In this document: one piece after another, positions 7,710-14,475 of the stretch
How positions within the stretch are numbered: the stretch's first letter is position 1
How the letters are laid out: the number at the start of each line of letters is the position of its first letter
From: CAZCSY01 sp964501505
GTDB taxonomy: Bacteria; Omnitrophota; Gorgyraeia; Velamenicoccales; Velamenicoccaceae
Length of the DNA: 19,502 bases
Reading direction: 5' to 3'
Assembly: GCA_964501505.1 (NCBI GenBank)
Contig: CAZCSY010000023.1
Span: 1-19,502 of the forward strand
Notes under the pieces: model-generated
Told to the model about the DNA's origin: nothing
What the model saw: only the letters and a program-made list of their open reading frames with translations
Databases searched by the model: none
Translations under genes and position numbers: made by a program

Positions 7710-8887
7710 CGAAAGTGTCTCTCCTTTCTCAGGGTACGGGTCCAGCGACCGGCGCTCTGGCGCGCGGCCGTGTCGGCCTCAAAGATCTCCTCGATCCTCG
7801 AGACCGTCTTCGGCCAATCACCCGCGAGGACCTTGCCGACGACGCGCGGGATATCGCCGAACATCAGGTGCCCTTCCAGATACGCACCGACCGCTACCTC
7901 GTTGGCCGCGTTCATCACGGCCGGCACGCAGCCGCCCCGGCGGGCCGCCTCATAAGCCAGGTCCAGACATGGAAAGCGCCTCGTGTCCGGCCTTTCAAAC
8001 GTCAACGCGCCGCAACGCGTGGGATCCAGACGCAACCGCCCGCCGGCCCAGCGCTCCGGATAAGAGAGCGCGTACTGGATCGGCAGCTTCATATCGGTCA
8101 CACCCATCTGCGCAAGGATGGAACCGTCGTGGAACGCCACCATCGAATGGATAAGGGCCTGACGGTGGATCACCACGTCTATCTTTTCGAGCGGCAGCCC
8201 GAAGAGATGCCGGGCCTCGATGACCTCCAGCCCCTTGTTCATCAGGGTCGCCGAATCGACGGTGATCTTCGGACCCATCTTCCACCGCGGATGCAGAAGG
8301 ACCCGCTTCAGGGAAACACAGCGCAACGCCCTCTTCGTCGCGCCGTACAACGCGCCGCCCGACGCAGTGAGATACACCCGTTCCACGTCGCGCACGCGGT
8401 GGCCTTCCAGGCACTGGAAGATCGCGCTCTGCTCGCTGTCGATAGGAATGATGCGCGCGCCGTAACGGCGCGCCTCGCGCATCAAAAGCTCGCCGCCCAT
8501 CACGACGGACTCTTTATTGGCGAGCGCCACGGTCTTACGGGCCCGCAGGGCCGCCCGCAGCGGAAAGATCGCCTCACTGCCGACGATGGCGATCAAGACG
8601 GTATCGACGTTCTTTTCGGCCGCAAGCCGGCACAACCCCTCGCGGCCCCGCAAGACACGGCCGCCCCACCGGCGAAGCTTCTGCGTGACGGCACAGGCAT
8701 CCGCATCGCAACCCACCGCCACGACGGACGGACGAAACTCCTCAACCTGACGGGCGAGCGCCTTCGTGTTGCAGCGCACCGACAGGCCGACCACGCGCAA
8801 CTTATCTTTGTGTCGGCGGACGACCTCGAGGGCCGCCTCGCCGATGGAACCGCTCGAACCGAAGATGACGATATTTTTTCTGGACAC
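7706..8887 (-). CDS. dxr: 1-deoxy-D-xylulose 5-phosphate reductoisomerase
   Basis: Dxr makes MEP from DXP with NADPH and a divalent metal, the first committed step of the MEP pathway. The 393-residue protein has the NADPH loop GSSGSIG (10-16), ALANKESVVMGGELL (121-135), the metal ligands in PIDSEQSA (D150, E152) and DSATLMNKGLEVIEA (211-225, with E221), and NAANEVAV (326-333). Two conserved stretches are altered: the SGGPF segment reads ASGGAL (175-180) and the HPQS segment reads HRQA (241-244). The key histidines appear kept. The start is GTG at 8887, seven bases after the cdsA stop, with no clear Shine-Dalgarno; its stop overlaps the rseP start. The assignment is secure despite the variant loops. 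Confidence 0.95.
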   Translation of the reverse strand: MSRKNIVIFGSSGSIGEAALEVVRRHKDKLRVVGLSVRCNTKALARQVEEFRPSVVAVGCDADACAVTQKLRRWGGRVLRGREGLCRLAAEKNVDTVLIAIVGSEAIFPLRAALRARKTVALANKESVVMGGELLMREARRYGARIIPIDSEQSAIFQCLEGHRVRDVERVYLTASGGALYGATKRALRCVSLKRVLLHPRWKMGPKITVDSATLMNKGLEVIEARHLFGLPLEKIDVVIHRQALIHSMVAFHDGSILAQMGVTDMKLPIQYALSYPERWAGGRLRLDPTRCGALTFERPDTRRFPCLDLAYEAARRGGCVPAVMNAANEVAVGAYLEGHLMFGDIPRVVGKVLAGDWPKTVSRIEEIFEADTAARQSAGRWTRTLRKERHFR

Positions 8888-8894
8888 GCGAAGA

Positions 8895-9731
8895 CTAAAA
8901 ACCCGTTCCGCTGACGAACGAGCGGCTGATGTAATAATTCATGTAGAAATAAAAGGCCGGGGCCGTGAACAGCAGGCTGTCGATGACGTCCATGACGCCG
9001 CCCATGCCGGGCAGGATGACCCCTGAGTCCTTTGCGCTGCAATCCCGCTTGATCAACGACTCCGACAGGTCGCCCAGGAGACCCAGACCCCCCAGCACGC
9101 ATCCCAACAGGACAAGATTGGGCCAGGAGAAGGCCGAGAGTTCGGGCAGAAAGGTCCGGCTTGCCAGAGCGCCGGCCACGGCCGCGGCCACTCCCCCCAG
9201 GGCCCCTTCCACCGTCTTATTCGGGCTGATGTGCGGGATGAGGGCGTGACGCCCGAAGCGCCTGCCGACGAAAAACGCGCCGATATCCGCCCCCTTGGTC
9301 ACCAAGAGAAGAAAACCCACGAGGGCCGTCCCGGATGGCAACATCTTGAGCTTGATCAGGAAACTGAAAAACCAAGAGATATAAAAAAGAGCGAAGATGG
9401 TCGCTGATATGGCCAGGACCGTGTTCGTGCTCTCGCGCCGGGAGAACTGCAGGACGAAGAGCGTCCCCAGGGCGAAGCTGATGAACAGGAACTCCCACCC
9501 CTTGGTCAGCTCAAAGCGCAGGAAGATGGACAGCGGGATGATGACCCCGAGGGTGATGCCGAAATACTTGTAGATGGGGATGTCCTTTTTCTCCAGCATC
9601 GTGAAGAACTCATAGAGCGCCAAGGCGATGAGCACCACCACCACCACCACAAAGAGGGCGTCAAAAAAGATACTCACCGCCGCCAGCAACCCCATCGCCG
9701 TCGCCGAAACCAGCCGCCGCCTGCTAACCAT
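8895..9731 (-). CDS. cdsA: Phosphatidate cytidylyltransferase CdsA
   Basis: CdsA makes CDP-diacylglycerol from phosphatidic acid and CTP in the inner membrane, feeding all phospholipid synthesis. The 278-residue protein is a multi-pass membrane protein with hydrophobic segments throughout, including a strikingly valine-rich one at about 26-38. The C-terminal signature is at about 221-252: DLSESLIKRD, KDSG, then PGMGGVMDVIDSLL. The classical family pattern has HGG and DRxD, so here His is replaced by Met and Arg by Val. I recall similar variants in PVC-type bacteria, so this is probably a lineage feature and not damage. The ATG at 9731 overlaps the uppS stop by eight bases, and dxr follows after seven bases. 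Confidence 0.94.
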   Translation of the reverse strand: MVSRRRLVSATAMGLLAAVSIFFDALFVVVVVVLIALALYEFFTMLEKKDIPIYKYFGITLGVIIPLSIFLRFELTKGWEFLFISFALGTLFVLQFSRRESTNTVLAISATIFALFYISWFFSFLIKLKMLPSGTALVGFLLLVTKGADIGAFFVGRRFGRHALIPHISPNKTVEGALGGVAAAVAGALASRTFLPELSAFSWPNLVLLGCVLGGLGLLGDLSESLIKRDCSAKDSGVILPGMGGVMDVIDSLLFTAPAFYFYMNYYISRSFVSGTGF

Positions 9732-10452
9732 CGAGCCCTCCGAAGCGCCGCTTGCGTTCCTGATAATCCCGGATGGCCCGCTTGAGCTCCACCCGGGAGA
9801 AATCGGGCCAGCACTTCTTGGTCACGTAGATCTCCGAATAACACACCTGCCACAAAAGGAAGTTACTGATGCGCATCTCGCCGCTCGTGCGGATCAGAAG
9901 GTCCGGATCGGGGAGGCCCGCCGTGTAGAGGGCCGCGGCCACCGTCCCCTCGTCGATCGCCTTGGCGTCGAGGCGGCCCGCCTTCACCTCGGCGCAGATG
10001 TGCCGCACGGCATCCACGATCTCGCACCGGGCGCCGTAATTAAATGCGATCTGCAGGTTGAGCCGCTGATTGCCGCGCGTAACGTGGATGGCATTGGTCA
10101 GCACCCGCTGCAAGGACTCAGGCAATTCGTTCCTCCGGCCGATGTGGCGCAGGCGCACCCCTTCCTTGAGGAGCATGGCAATCTCCTGCGTCAGCATGCT
10201 CTCGCAGGCCCCCATCAAAAAGGTCACCTCTTGCCTCGGCCGTTTCCAGTTCTCGCTCGAGAACGCGTAAAGGGTCAGGTATTTTATCTTGAGTTCGGCC
10301 GCGGCCCGGATGATCTCGCGGACCGTCTTCATGCCGCGACGGTGCCCCTCGCTGCGCGGCAGGCCGTGGCGCCGGGCCCACCGGCCGTTGCCGTCCATGA
10401 TGATGGCGACGTGCTGCGGGACCTTCTTATCGGTGCCTCGTCTGGAAAGCAT
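9724..10452 (-). CDS. uppS: Undecaprenyl diphosphate synthase UppS
   Basis: UppS condenses isopentenyl diphosphate units onto farnesyl diphosphate to give the C55 lipid carrier for peptidoglycan and surface polysaccharides. From the ATG at 10452 the protein has 242 residues, normal for the family. Motifs are HVAIIMDGNGRWA (14-26, with the catalytic Asp), LYAFSSENWKRP (61-72), IAFNYGAR and RTSGEMRISNFLLWQ near 198-212, then YSEIY. The frame is open back to a TTG at 10545, which would add 31 unconserved residues and overlap the GH57 gene, so I prefer the ATG although no strong ribosome site precedes it. The 61-bp gap after the GH57 stop holds a weak 6-bp inverted repeat. The stop overlaps cdsA by eight bases. 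No frr or pyrH gene precedes it, unlike in many bacteria. Confidence 0.95.
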   Translation of the reverse strand: MLSRRGTDKKVPQHVAIIMDGNGRWARRHGLPRSEGHRRGMKTVREIIRAAAELKIKYLTLYAFSSENWKRPRQEVTFLMGACESMLTQEIAMLLKEGVRLRHIGRRNELPESLQRVLTNAIHVTRGNQRLNLQIAFNYGARCEIVDAVRHICAEVKAGRLDAKAIDEGTVAAALYTAGLPDPDLLIRTSGEMRISNFLLWQVCYSEIYVTKKCWPDFSRVELKRAIRDYQERKRRFGGLDG

Positions 10453-10513
10453 ATGCTCTATGACAAAAGAAGCCTCCGGCGTTTTTTCTCGAAGAGGCTC
10501 CCCCTTTCTCGCG

Positions 10514-12091
10514 TTACTGATGGGCCCGGTAATCGATATCGGCAAAGATATTGTCTTTCGACTCGACCTCGCACAGGAAGGACTCGTCGATCTGGTCGCG
10601 CCCCACCTCGTCGGCCAGCTTGAAGAACCGCAACAGGTGTTCCTTCGTCCTCTTGTGAGCGTACGGGACGTGCGTGCCCGTCGCCATGATAAAGGCCCAG
10701 TCCGAACTCTGGGCGAGCAGGAGCTCGCGCAGCGCCTGGTTGAGGGCGCGGCGCTTCAACCCCTCGACGTGCGGATGGTGCCGGACGAGCTGCGTCATCA
10801 CGCGCGAGGCCTTGTGCAGGTGCCGGTAGATCCAGTCGTTGGACCCCTGCAACCACACCTCGGAGTAGCCCTTCCATCCCCAGCTCGACATCGAAGGGGC
10901 GACGACCTGGTTCTTCGGGTTCTCGGCGAGGTATTCCGGCGGCGTCACCATGCGGACCGTCTTCTGGTCGAAGGCGATCTTGCGGATGAGGTACTCCAGC
11001 CACATCGGCCCCTCGAACCACCAGTGGCCGTAGAGCTCGGCGTCATACGGCGAGACGATGATAGGCCGGCGGCCCAGCATCTCGTAAAGGAATTCGATCT
11101 GTTTCTCGCGGTTAAACATGAAATTGCCCGCGTGCTCGGCGGCCTTCTCGCGGGCGGCGTCGGGGTCGTAGGGCTCCTTGTGGTTGCCCGGTCCCGTGAT
11201 GCGGTAGTACTTGATCCCCGTGTTGATGCGGATGCCGTCGGGATGGACGTACGGCTGAACGTATTCGAAGTCCAGGTCAAAGCCGACATCGCGGTAAAAC
11301 TCCCTGTAAGAGTAATCTCCCGGGTATCCTTCGACGCTCGACCAGACCTGTTTCGAGGACTCCATGTCCCGGCCGAAACACGCCACGCCCGACTTGCAGT
11401 AGACGGGCGCAAAGACGCCGTACTTGGGCCGAGGGGTCGCGTGCAGGACGCCGTGCGCGTCCGTAAAGAAATACTTGAACCCGGCCTCTTTCAAAAGGAC
11501 GTCGTCGCCCGGCTGGTACCCGCACTCGGGCAGCCAGATCCCGCGCGGCCTGCGGCCGAAGAGGCGTTCGTAATGATCCTTCGCCACCCGGACCTGCGCC
11601 CGCACCGAATCCTTGGAGACATCCATCAACGGGAAGTACCCGTGGGTGGCGCCGCAGGTGATGATCTCGAGGTTGCCTGCGTCCTGAAAACGCTTGAAGG
11701 GGGTGATCAGGTTACGGCGATAGCGCTCAAAGAGATCCCGGGCCTGGGTGAAGAGGTTCAGGTACATCACCGCCAGCCGCTGAAACGCCGGCGTCCAGCG
11801 CGTGCGCTCCACTTCTTTGTGGGCGAGTTCGATGAGCTTCTCGATGTGCCGCGCGTAGCGGTCTTGGAGGAGACCGTCGATCAGCATGGCCGCCAGGGTC
11901 GGGGTCAGGGACATCGTCATGCGGAAAGGGACCTTCTCGTCGGTCAGGCGTTCGAACATCGCGATGATCGGGATATACGTCTCCGTGATCGCCTCGTAGA
12001 ACCAGTCTTCCTCCAGGAAGTCTTCGTGTTCCGGATGGCGCACGTAGGGCAGGTGGCCATGGAGGACCATGCATAGATAGCCTTTAAACAT
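10514..12091 (-). CDS. Glycoside hydrolase family 57, probable 1,4-alpha-glucan branching enzyme
   Basis: The 525-residue length and motifs fit the GH57 branching-enzyme group (catalytic barrel plus C-terminal helical DUF1957 region), which makes alpha-1,6 branches in glycogen-like glucans. Visible GH57 regions are LHGHLPYVRHPE (10-21), GATHGYFPL (147-155), IWLPECGY (185-192) with E189 as the expected nucleophile, and SPYDAELYGHWWFEGP (347-362) with D350 as the expected acid/base. The C-terminal part has SSWGWKGYSEVWLQGSNDW (402-420) and LLLAQSSDWAFIM (457-469), typical of the group. There is no signal peptide, so it should be cytoplasmic. GGAG lies five bases before the ATG at 12091. It follows a DUF4912 gene by 40 bp, a pairing I associate with GH57 enzymes. 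Family call is firm; the exact activity is inferred. Confidence 0.9.
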   Translation of the reverse strand: MFKGYLCMVLHGHLPYVRHPEHEDFLEEDWFYEAITETYIPIIAMFERLTDEKVPFRMTMSLTPTLAAMLIDGLLQDRYARHIEKLIELAHKEVERTRWTPAFQRLAVMYLNLFTQARDLFERYRRNLITPFKRFQDAGNLEIITCGATHGYFPLMDVSKDSVRAQVRVAKDHYERLFGRRPRGIWLPECGYQPGDDVLLKEAGFKYFFTDAHGVLHATPRPKYGVFAPVYCKSGVACFGRDMESSKQVWSSVEGYPGDYSYREFYRDVGFDLDFEYVQPYVHPDGIRINTGIKYYRITGPGNHKEPYDPDAAREKAAEHAGNFMFNREKQIEFLYEMLGRRPIIVSPYDAELYGHWWFEGPMWLEYLIRKIAFDQKTVRMVTPPEYLAENPKNQVVAPSMSSWGWKGYSEVWLQGSNDWIYRHLHKASRVMTQLVRHHPHVEGLKRRALNQALRELLLAQSSDWAFIMATGTHVPYAHKRTKEHLLRFFKLADEVGRDQIDESFLCEVESKDNIFADIDYRAHQ

Positions 12092-12113
12092 TCTGTCTCC
12101 GTGATGAAAGGCG

Positions 12114-12128
12114 ACGGACGCCGTCCGT
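12114..12128 (-). other. Intercistronic hairpin between the DUF4912 and GH57 genes
   Basis: A perfect 6-bp inverted repeat ACGGAC/GTCCGT around a 3-nt loop sits in the 40-bp gap just after the DUF4912 stop. No T-run follows in the direction of transcription, so it is not a terminator. It could mark mRNA processing or stability differences between the two genes. Confidence 0.45.
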
Positions 12129-12131
12129 TGC

Positions 12132-13151
12132 TTAAGGGTTGCGGACGGTCTTGCGCGTCACGATAGGCGTGATGGTACGCGTCTCATCGATCTTGGCCGA
12201 GCGGGCCGTCACCGGGATCTCCTGCTTGCCGTCGGGCAGCGCAAAGCGCAGGGTGAACGTCCCGTCCTTGCGCAGCTTGACCGGCTTTCCCTGGACGCTC
12301 ACCGCGGCGTCCGGCTCCGTCGCGCCGTAGACGATCAGTTCGGCGTCGACGACAAGCCAAAACGGCAGCCTCTCGCCCTTGCGGCCGACAGGCGAACTCA
12401 CCATCGAGGTGACCGCGCCCGAGGAGACGTCCCTCTTCAGACGCTCCTGCCAGAGCTTGCCGACCGGGCTTGAGACGTTGGGCCCCAGACCGACGGACAT
12501 CCCGTAGAGGCGCCGGAAGGCGTCGTCGGGAATCATCCACTCCTCGTCCGTCATCCACGACGGTCCGTCGAGGGGCAGAGACACGACATTCGAACGCACG
12601 AGGGTCACGAAGCGGCCGCGGGGCAGGACAAACCCCAGGTCAAGACACCACGACGTGCCCGGCGCCCCCAGATTCATATACCAATTGCGCGCCTGGACGT
12701 CGATCGCGGTGTCGAAAAAACGGTGGGCGTTCGTTCCGTCGAACTTGATGAAGCTGATGTCGTACGCGCGCAGCGTCCAGCGGACCTTGTCAAAGTCGGC
12801 GCCGAACCGGGCGCGGCACTCATCCCACGTCTGGAAACGCAGATCCCAATAGACATGCGCCCACCACGGATCGCGGACCTGCACGACGAGGATATCCTCG
12901 TCGTAGCCCGCCGGCAGCTCCCGTTGCTCGATCGGTACCGGCGCCAGCCTGTCATAAGACGGCGTGGGGCCGGTGTAAAATTTCGCCTCGGCCACGTGCG
13001 TCTCCTGGATTGGGATCTGCTGGATCTTCTTTAACAGACTCCTTGTCGGCCGGGCCACCCGCCGCCCGAGGATCCGCACCCGACGCACCGCCTTCTCTTT
13101 CGGCGCCGCCTTTCCGGTCTTCGCGGAATGCGCCTTCGCCTTCATCTTCAT
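12132..13151 (-). CDS. DUF4912-domain protein with a C-terminal Ig-like domain
   Basis: I chose ATG at 13151 (339 residues) because GGAGGA stands five bases upstream; an in-frame GTG at 13220 would add 23 residues without support. The first 40 or so residues are very basic (many Lys and Arg). A DUF4912 domain covers about 83-197, with VRDPWWAHVYWDL and a later WYMNLGAPGTSWCLDLGF. After a linker, a beta-rich segment from about 264 (FWLVVDAELIVYGATEPDA) to the end looks like a bacterial Ig or glucodextranase-B-like domain. No signal peptide is visible. Its biochemical role is not known to me; proximity to the GH57 branching enzyme suggests glucan metabolism, possibly glucan binding. It is the first gene of the long left-hand run. 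Confidence 0.8.
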   Translation of the reverse strand: MKMKAKAHSAKTGKAAPKEKAVRRVRILGRRVARPTRSLLKKIQQIPIQETHVAEAKFYTGPTPSYDRLAPVPIEQRELPAGYDEDILVVQVRDPWWAHVYWDLRFQTWDECRARFGADFDKVRWTLRAYDISFIKFDGTNAHRFFDTAIDVQARNWYMNLGAPGTSWCLDLGFVLPRGRFVTLVRSNVVSLPLDGPSWMTDEEWMIPDDAFRRLYGMSVGLGPNVSSPVGKLWQERLKRDVSSGAVTSMVSSPVGRKGERLPFWLVVDAELIVYGATEPDAAVSVQGKPVKLRKDGTFTLRFALPDGKQEIPVTARSAKIDETRTITPIVTRKTVRNP

Positions 13152-13155
13152 GACA

Positions 13156-13161
13156 TCCTCC
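13156..13161 (-). promoter_or_regulatory. Ribosome binding site that fixes the DUF4912 gene start
   Basis: The minus strand reads GGAGGA, then four bases, then ATG at 13151. It is the strongest ribosome site in this part of the window and argues against the in-frame GTG at 13220, which has no such sequence. Confidence 0.75.
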
Positions 13162-13219
13162 GATTTACCCGCTACTATTATCCCGCCGAAGGTCCCGCGG
13201 CGCCTCTGTTGCCGCAACA

Positions 13220-13270
13220 CGGGATAAATCGCCCCAGCTCGCCATCGCTCGCCTTCGTGCGAGCCGAAGC
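13220..13270 (-). repeat. Degenerate member of the intergenic hairpin repeat family
   Basis: This spacer contains a perfect GCTCGC/GCGAGC hairpin (13247-13264, 6-nt loop) followed, on the minus strand, by GGGGCGATTTATCCCG. That resembles TCGAATTTAATCCCG in the array at 14476-14858 and, in its TGGGGCGA part, the spacer upstream of purA. The remainder of the 208-bp gap between the terminator and the DUF4912 gene shows no gene. A GATAAT box is present near 13168-13173, but no matching -35 box is placed correctly. Confidence 0.45.
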
Positions 13271-13297
13271 AAACAGTACCAATACTATGCCCAATAA

Positions 13298-13321
13298 AAA
13301 AGGAATCTGCCGATCCCTTTT
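13298..13321 (-). terminator. Rho-independent terminator of the OmpA-lipoprotein/coiled-coil unit
   Basis: In the minus-strand RNA, AAAAGGGATC pairs with GATTCCTTTT over 10 base pairs around the tetraloop GGCA, continuing into TTATT. One pair is a G-U wobble only in this orientation, which supports the minus strand. It begins 38 bases after the stop of the coiled-coil gene and separates that unit from the DUF4912 gene. Confidence 0.8.
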
Positions 13322-13359
13322 CTCAAGACGTCGTCATGACCCGGAAACGCCCGGATGCG

Positions 13360-13746
13360 TCACACGGCGCCGGATGCGGCCGGTGCCGGCTGCGTCCCGG
13401 TCTGGCCCCGCGGCCGCGACAACTCCTCCCTTAGTCCCTTGTTTTCGCCCAACGCCTCGCTCAGGGACGCCTGCAGATTACTGATCGTGTCCTGGTCCTT
13501 TTCAAACTGCGCGGTCAATGACTTGATCCGCGCGTACAGGCCTGCCCGCTCTTTCTCCAGGGACAAAACCCTCTTTTCCAGGTCAAAACGCTGCGCCATC
13601 TCCTGGCGGAACTTCCAGTCCAACCCCTCGTTTCTCATCGAAGCGCGGACCAGAAGACCCAGCAAAACGATAAGGACGACAATAATCGCGATGAGAGGTG
13701 TCTTTTTCAAGTTGTCAGCGGTCCTGTCTGCGGCACCGTCTCTCAT
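13360..13746 (-). CDS. Membrane-anchored coiled-coil protein, unknown function
   Basis: I do not recognise a family. The 128-residue protein has a short N-terminal cytoplasmic-looking stretch with basic residues, one membrane segment at about 17-34 (TPLIAIIVVLIVLLGLLV), then a heptad-rich helix from about 45 to 112 (repeating L/E/K patterns such as FDLEKRVLSLEKERAGLYA). It ends in a low-complexity Pro/Ala/Gly tail. The predicted topology is one anchor with the coil on the periplasmic side, though this is not certain. It starts 12 bases after the OmpA-family lipoprotein stop and is followed by a terminator, so the two form one transcription unit and may act together at the cell envelope. Its ATG at 13746 has only a weak GGGA nearby, again consistent with coupling. 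Confidence 0.75.
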   Translation of the reverse strand: MRDGAADRTADNLKKTPLIAIIVVLIVLLGLLVRASMRNEGLDWKFRQEMAQRFDLEKRVLSLEKERAGLYARIKSLTAQFEKDQDTISNLQASLSEALGENKGLREELSRPRGQTGTQPAPAASGAV

Positions 13747-13758
13747 GGTCCCGTCGGA

Positions 13759-14412
13759 CTACTTCAGATTTTCCCTGGGTTCCAGAAGACCGGTGTCGCT
13801 CGCGGCCGCGGAATCCCTCTGCGCCTTCTTGAGTTTGGGGAGGATCACGATCTCCACGCGGCGGTTCTTACGCCGTCCTTCAGGCGTCTCATTGGAGGCG
13901 ACGGGCCGATGCTCACCGTAGCCGATGGCGGCCAGGCGCGCCGGGTCAACACCCTTCTTTTCCAGATAATAAACGACGCTGTTGGCACGCGCCGTCGAAA
14001 GCGCCCAGTTGGACTGCCAGCCTGAATGCTTGATCGGTTCGTTGTCCGTGTGTCCTTCGACGCCGACATCAAGGTCCGAGGCCTTTGCCACGATGACTGC
14101 CGAGACTTTGTCCAGGGACGCGGTCGCCTCCGGCCTGATCTTGTCCTTACCGGAGTCGAAAAGGATCTCATCCAGGAAAGTAACAACTAGCCCCCTGTCC
14201 TCCATGCTTAAGCTAACCCCTTGAACGCCTTTAAGTTTACTCTCAAGCTCAGCCTTGATCCTGGCAAGCCTGTCGAGCTCTTGCTCAAGTGTCTCGATGC
14301 GTTCGATGTCGGAACGGCGGCCCTTTTGAAAGACGACGGTGCAACCTGAAAAGAGCATAAGGCATATGCAAAAGAGAACAACCGGTGCCGCCCAGGGATA
14401 GCGCCTCAACAT
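13759..14412 (-). CDS. OmpA-family peptidoglycan-associated lipoprotein
   Basis: The 217-residue protein begins with a lipoprotein signal peptide: basic start, hydrophobic core at about 8-21, lipobox LFSGC with C24 as the lipidated cysteine. A short coiled coil (about 35-62, ERIETLEQELDRLARIKAEL) leads to an OmpA C-terminal domain at about 68-190, which binds peptidoglycan. It shows ILFDSGKDKIRPEA (83-96), VEGHTDNEPI (118-127), NWALSTARANSVV (135-147) and RRKNRRVEIVI (180-190), closer in style to the MotB/OmpA group than to classical Pal. It is the first gene of a two-gene unit, with its own promoter and a strong ribosome site (GGAGGAG, five bases before ATG). It probably links an envelope membrane to the wall. 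Pal-like, OmpA-like or stator-like roles cannot be separated from sequence alone. Confidence 0.9.
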   Translation of the reverse strand: MLRRYPWAAPVVLFCICLMLFSGCTVVFQKGRRSDIERIETLEQELDRLARIKAELESKLKGVQGVSLSMEDRGLVVTFLDEILFDSGKDKIRPEATASLDKVSAVIVAKASDLDVGVEGHTDNEPIKHSGWQSNWALSTARANSVVYYLEKKGVDPARLAAIGYGEHRPVASNETPEGRRKNRRVEIVILPKLKKAQRDSAAASDTGLLEPRENLK

Positions 14413-14418
14413 AAAAAT

Positions 14419-14425
14419 CTCCTCC
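14419..14425 (-). promoter_or_regulatory. Strong ribosome binding site of the OmpA-family lipoprotein gene
   Basis: The minus strand reads GGAGGAG with a six-base A/T spacer before ATG at 14412. It confirms this start and suggests high expression. Confidence 0.8.
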
Positions 14426-14442
14426 AGATACGAATCCGTTTC

Positions 14443-14471
14443 ACCTTAACATAGGCGGTATGGTTCGTCAA
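14443..14471 (-). promoter_or_regulatory. Sigma70-type promoter for the OmpA-lipoprotein/coiled-coil unit
   Basis: On the minus strand TTGACG (five of six to consensus -35) is followed after exactly 17 bases by TAAGGT, a fair -10 box. The predicted start of transcription is near 14436, leaving a leader of about 24 bases that holds the GGAGGAG site. The promoter lies between the repeat array and the gene. Confidence 0.6.
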
Positions 14472-14475
14472 GACA

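Noticed and set aside
10470..10499. Rho-independent terminator between the GH57 gene and uppS
   Set aside because: The stem has only six base pairs, the loop is 17 nt and the T-run is four bases, too weak to call; at most a weak attenuator.
10453..10545. Longer UppS starting at TTG 10545
   Set aside because: It adds 31 residues not seen in the family, overlaps the GH57 gene by 32 bases and uses a rare start; ATG 10452 gives a normal-length protein.
58..12076. Long plus-strand open frames opposite the genes, for example 58-1263, 3189-4223, 7715-8914 and 10289-12076 (595 codons)
   Set aside because: Each lies exactly opposite a recognised minus-strand gene, gives low-complexity Arg/Asp/Leu-rich protein with no motif, and is explained by high GC at third codon positions.
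13152..13220. Longer DUF4912 protein starting at GTG 13220
   Set aside because: No ribosome site precedes the GTG, the added residues come from the repeat-bearing spacer, and ATG 13151 has GGAGGA.
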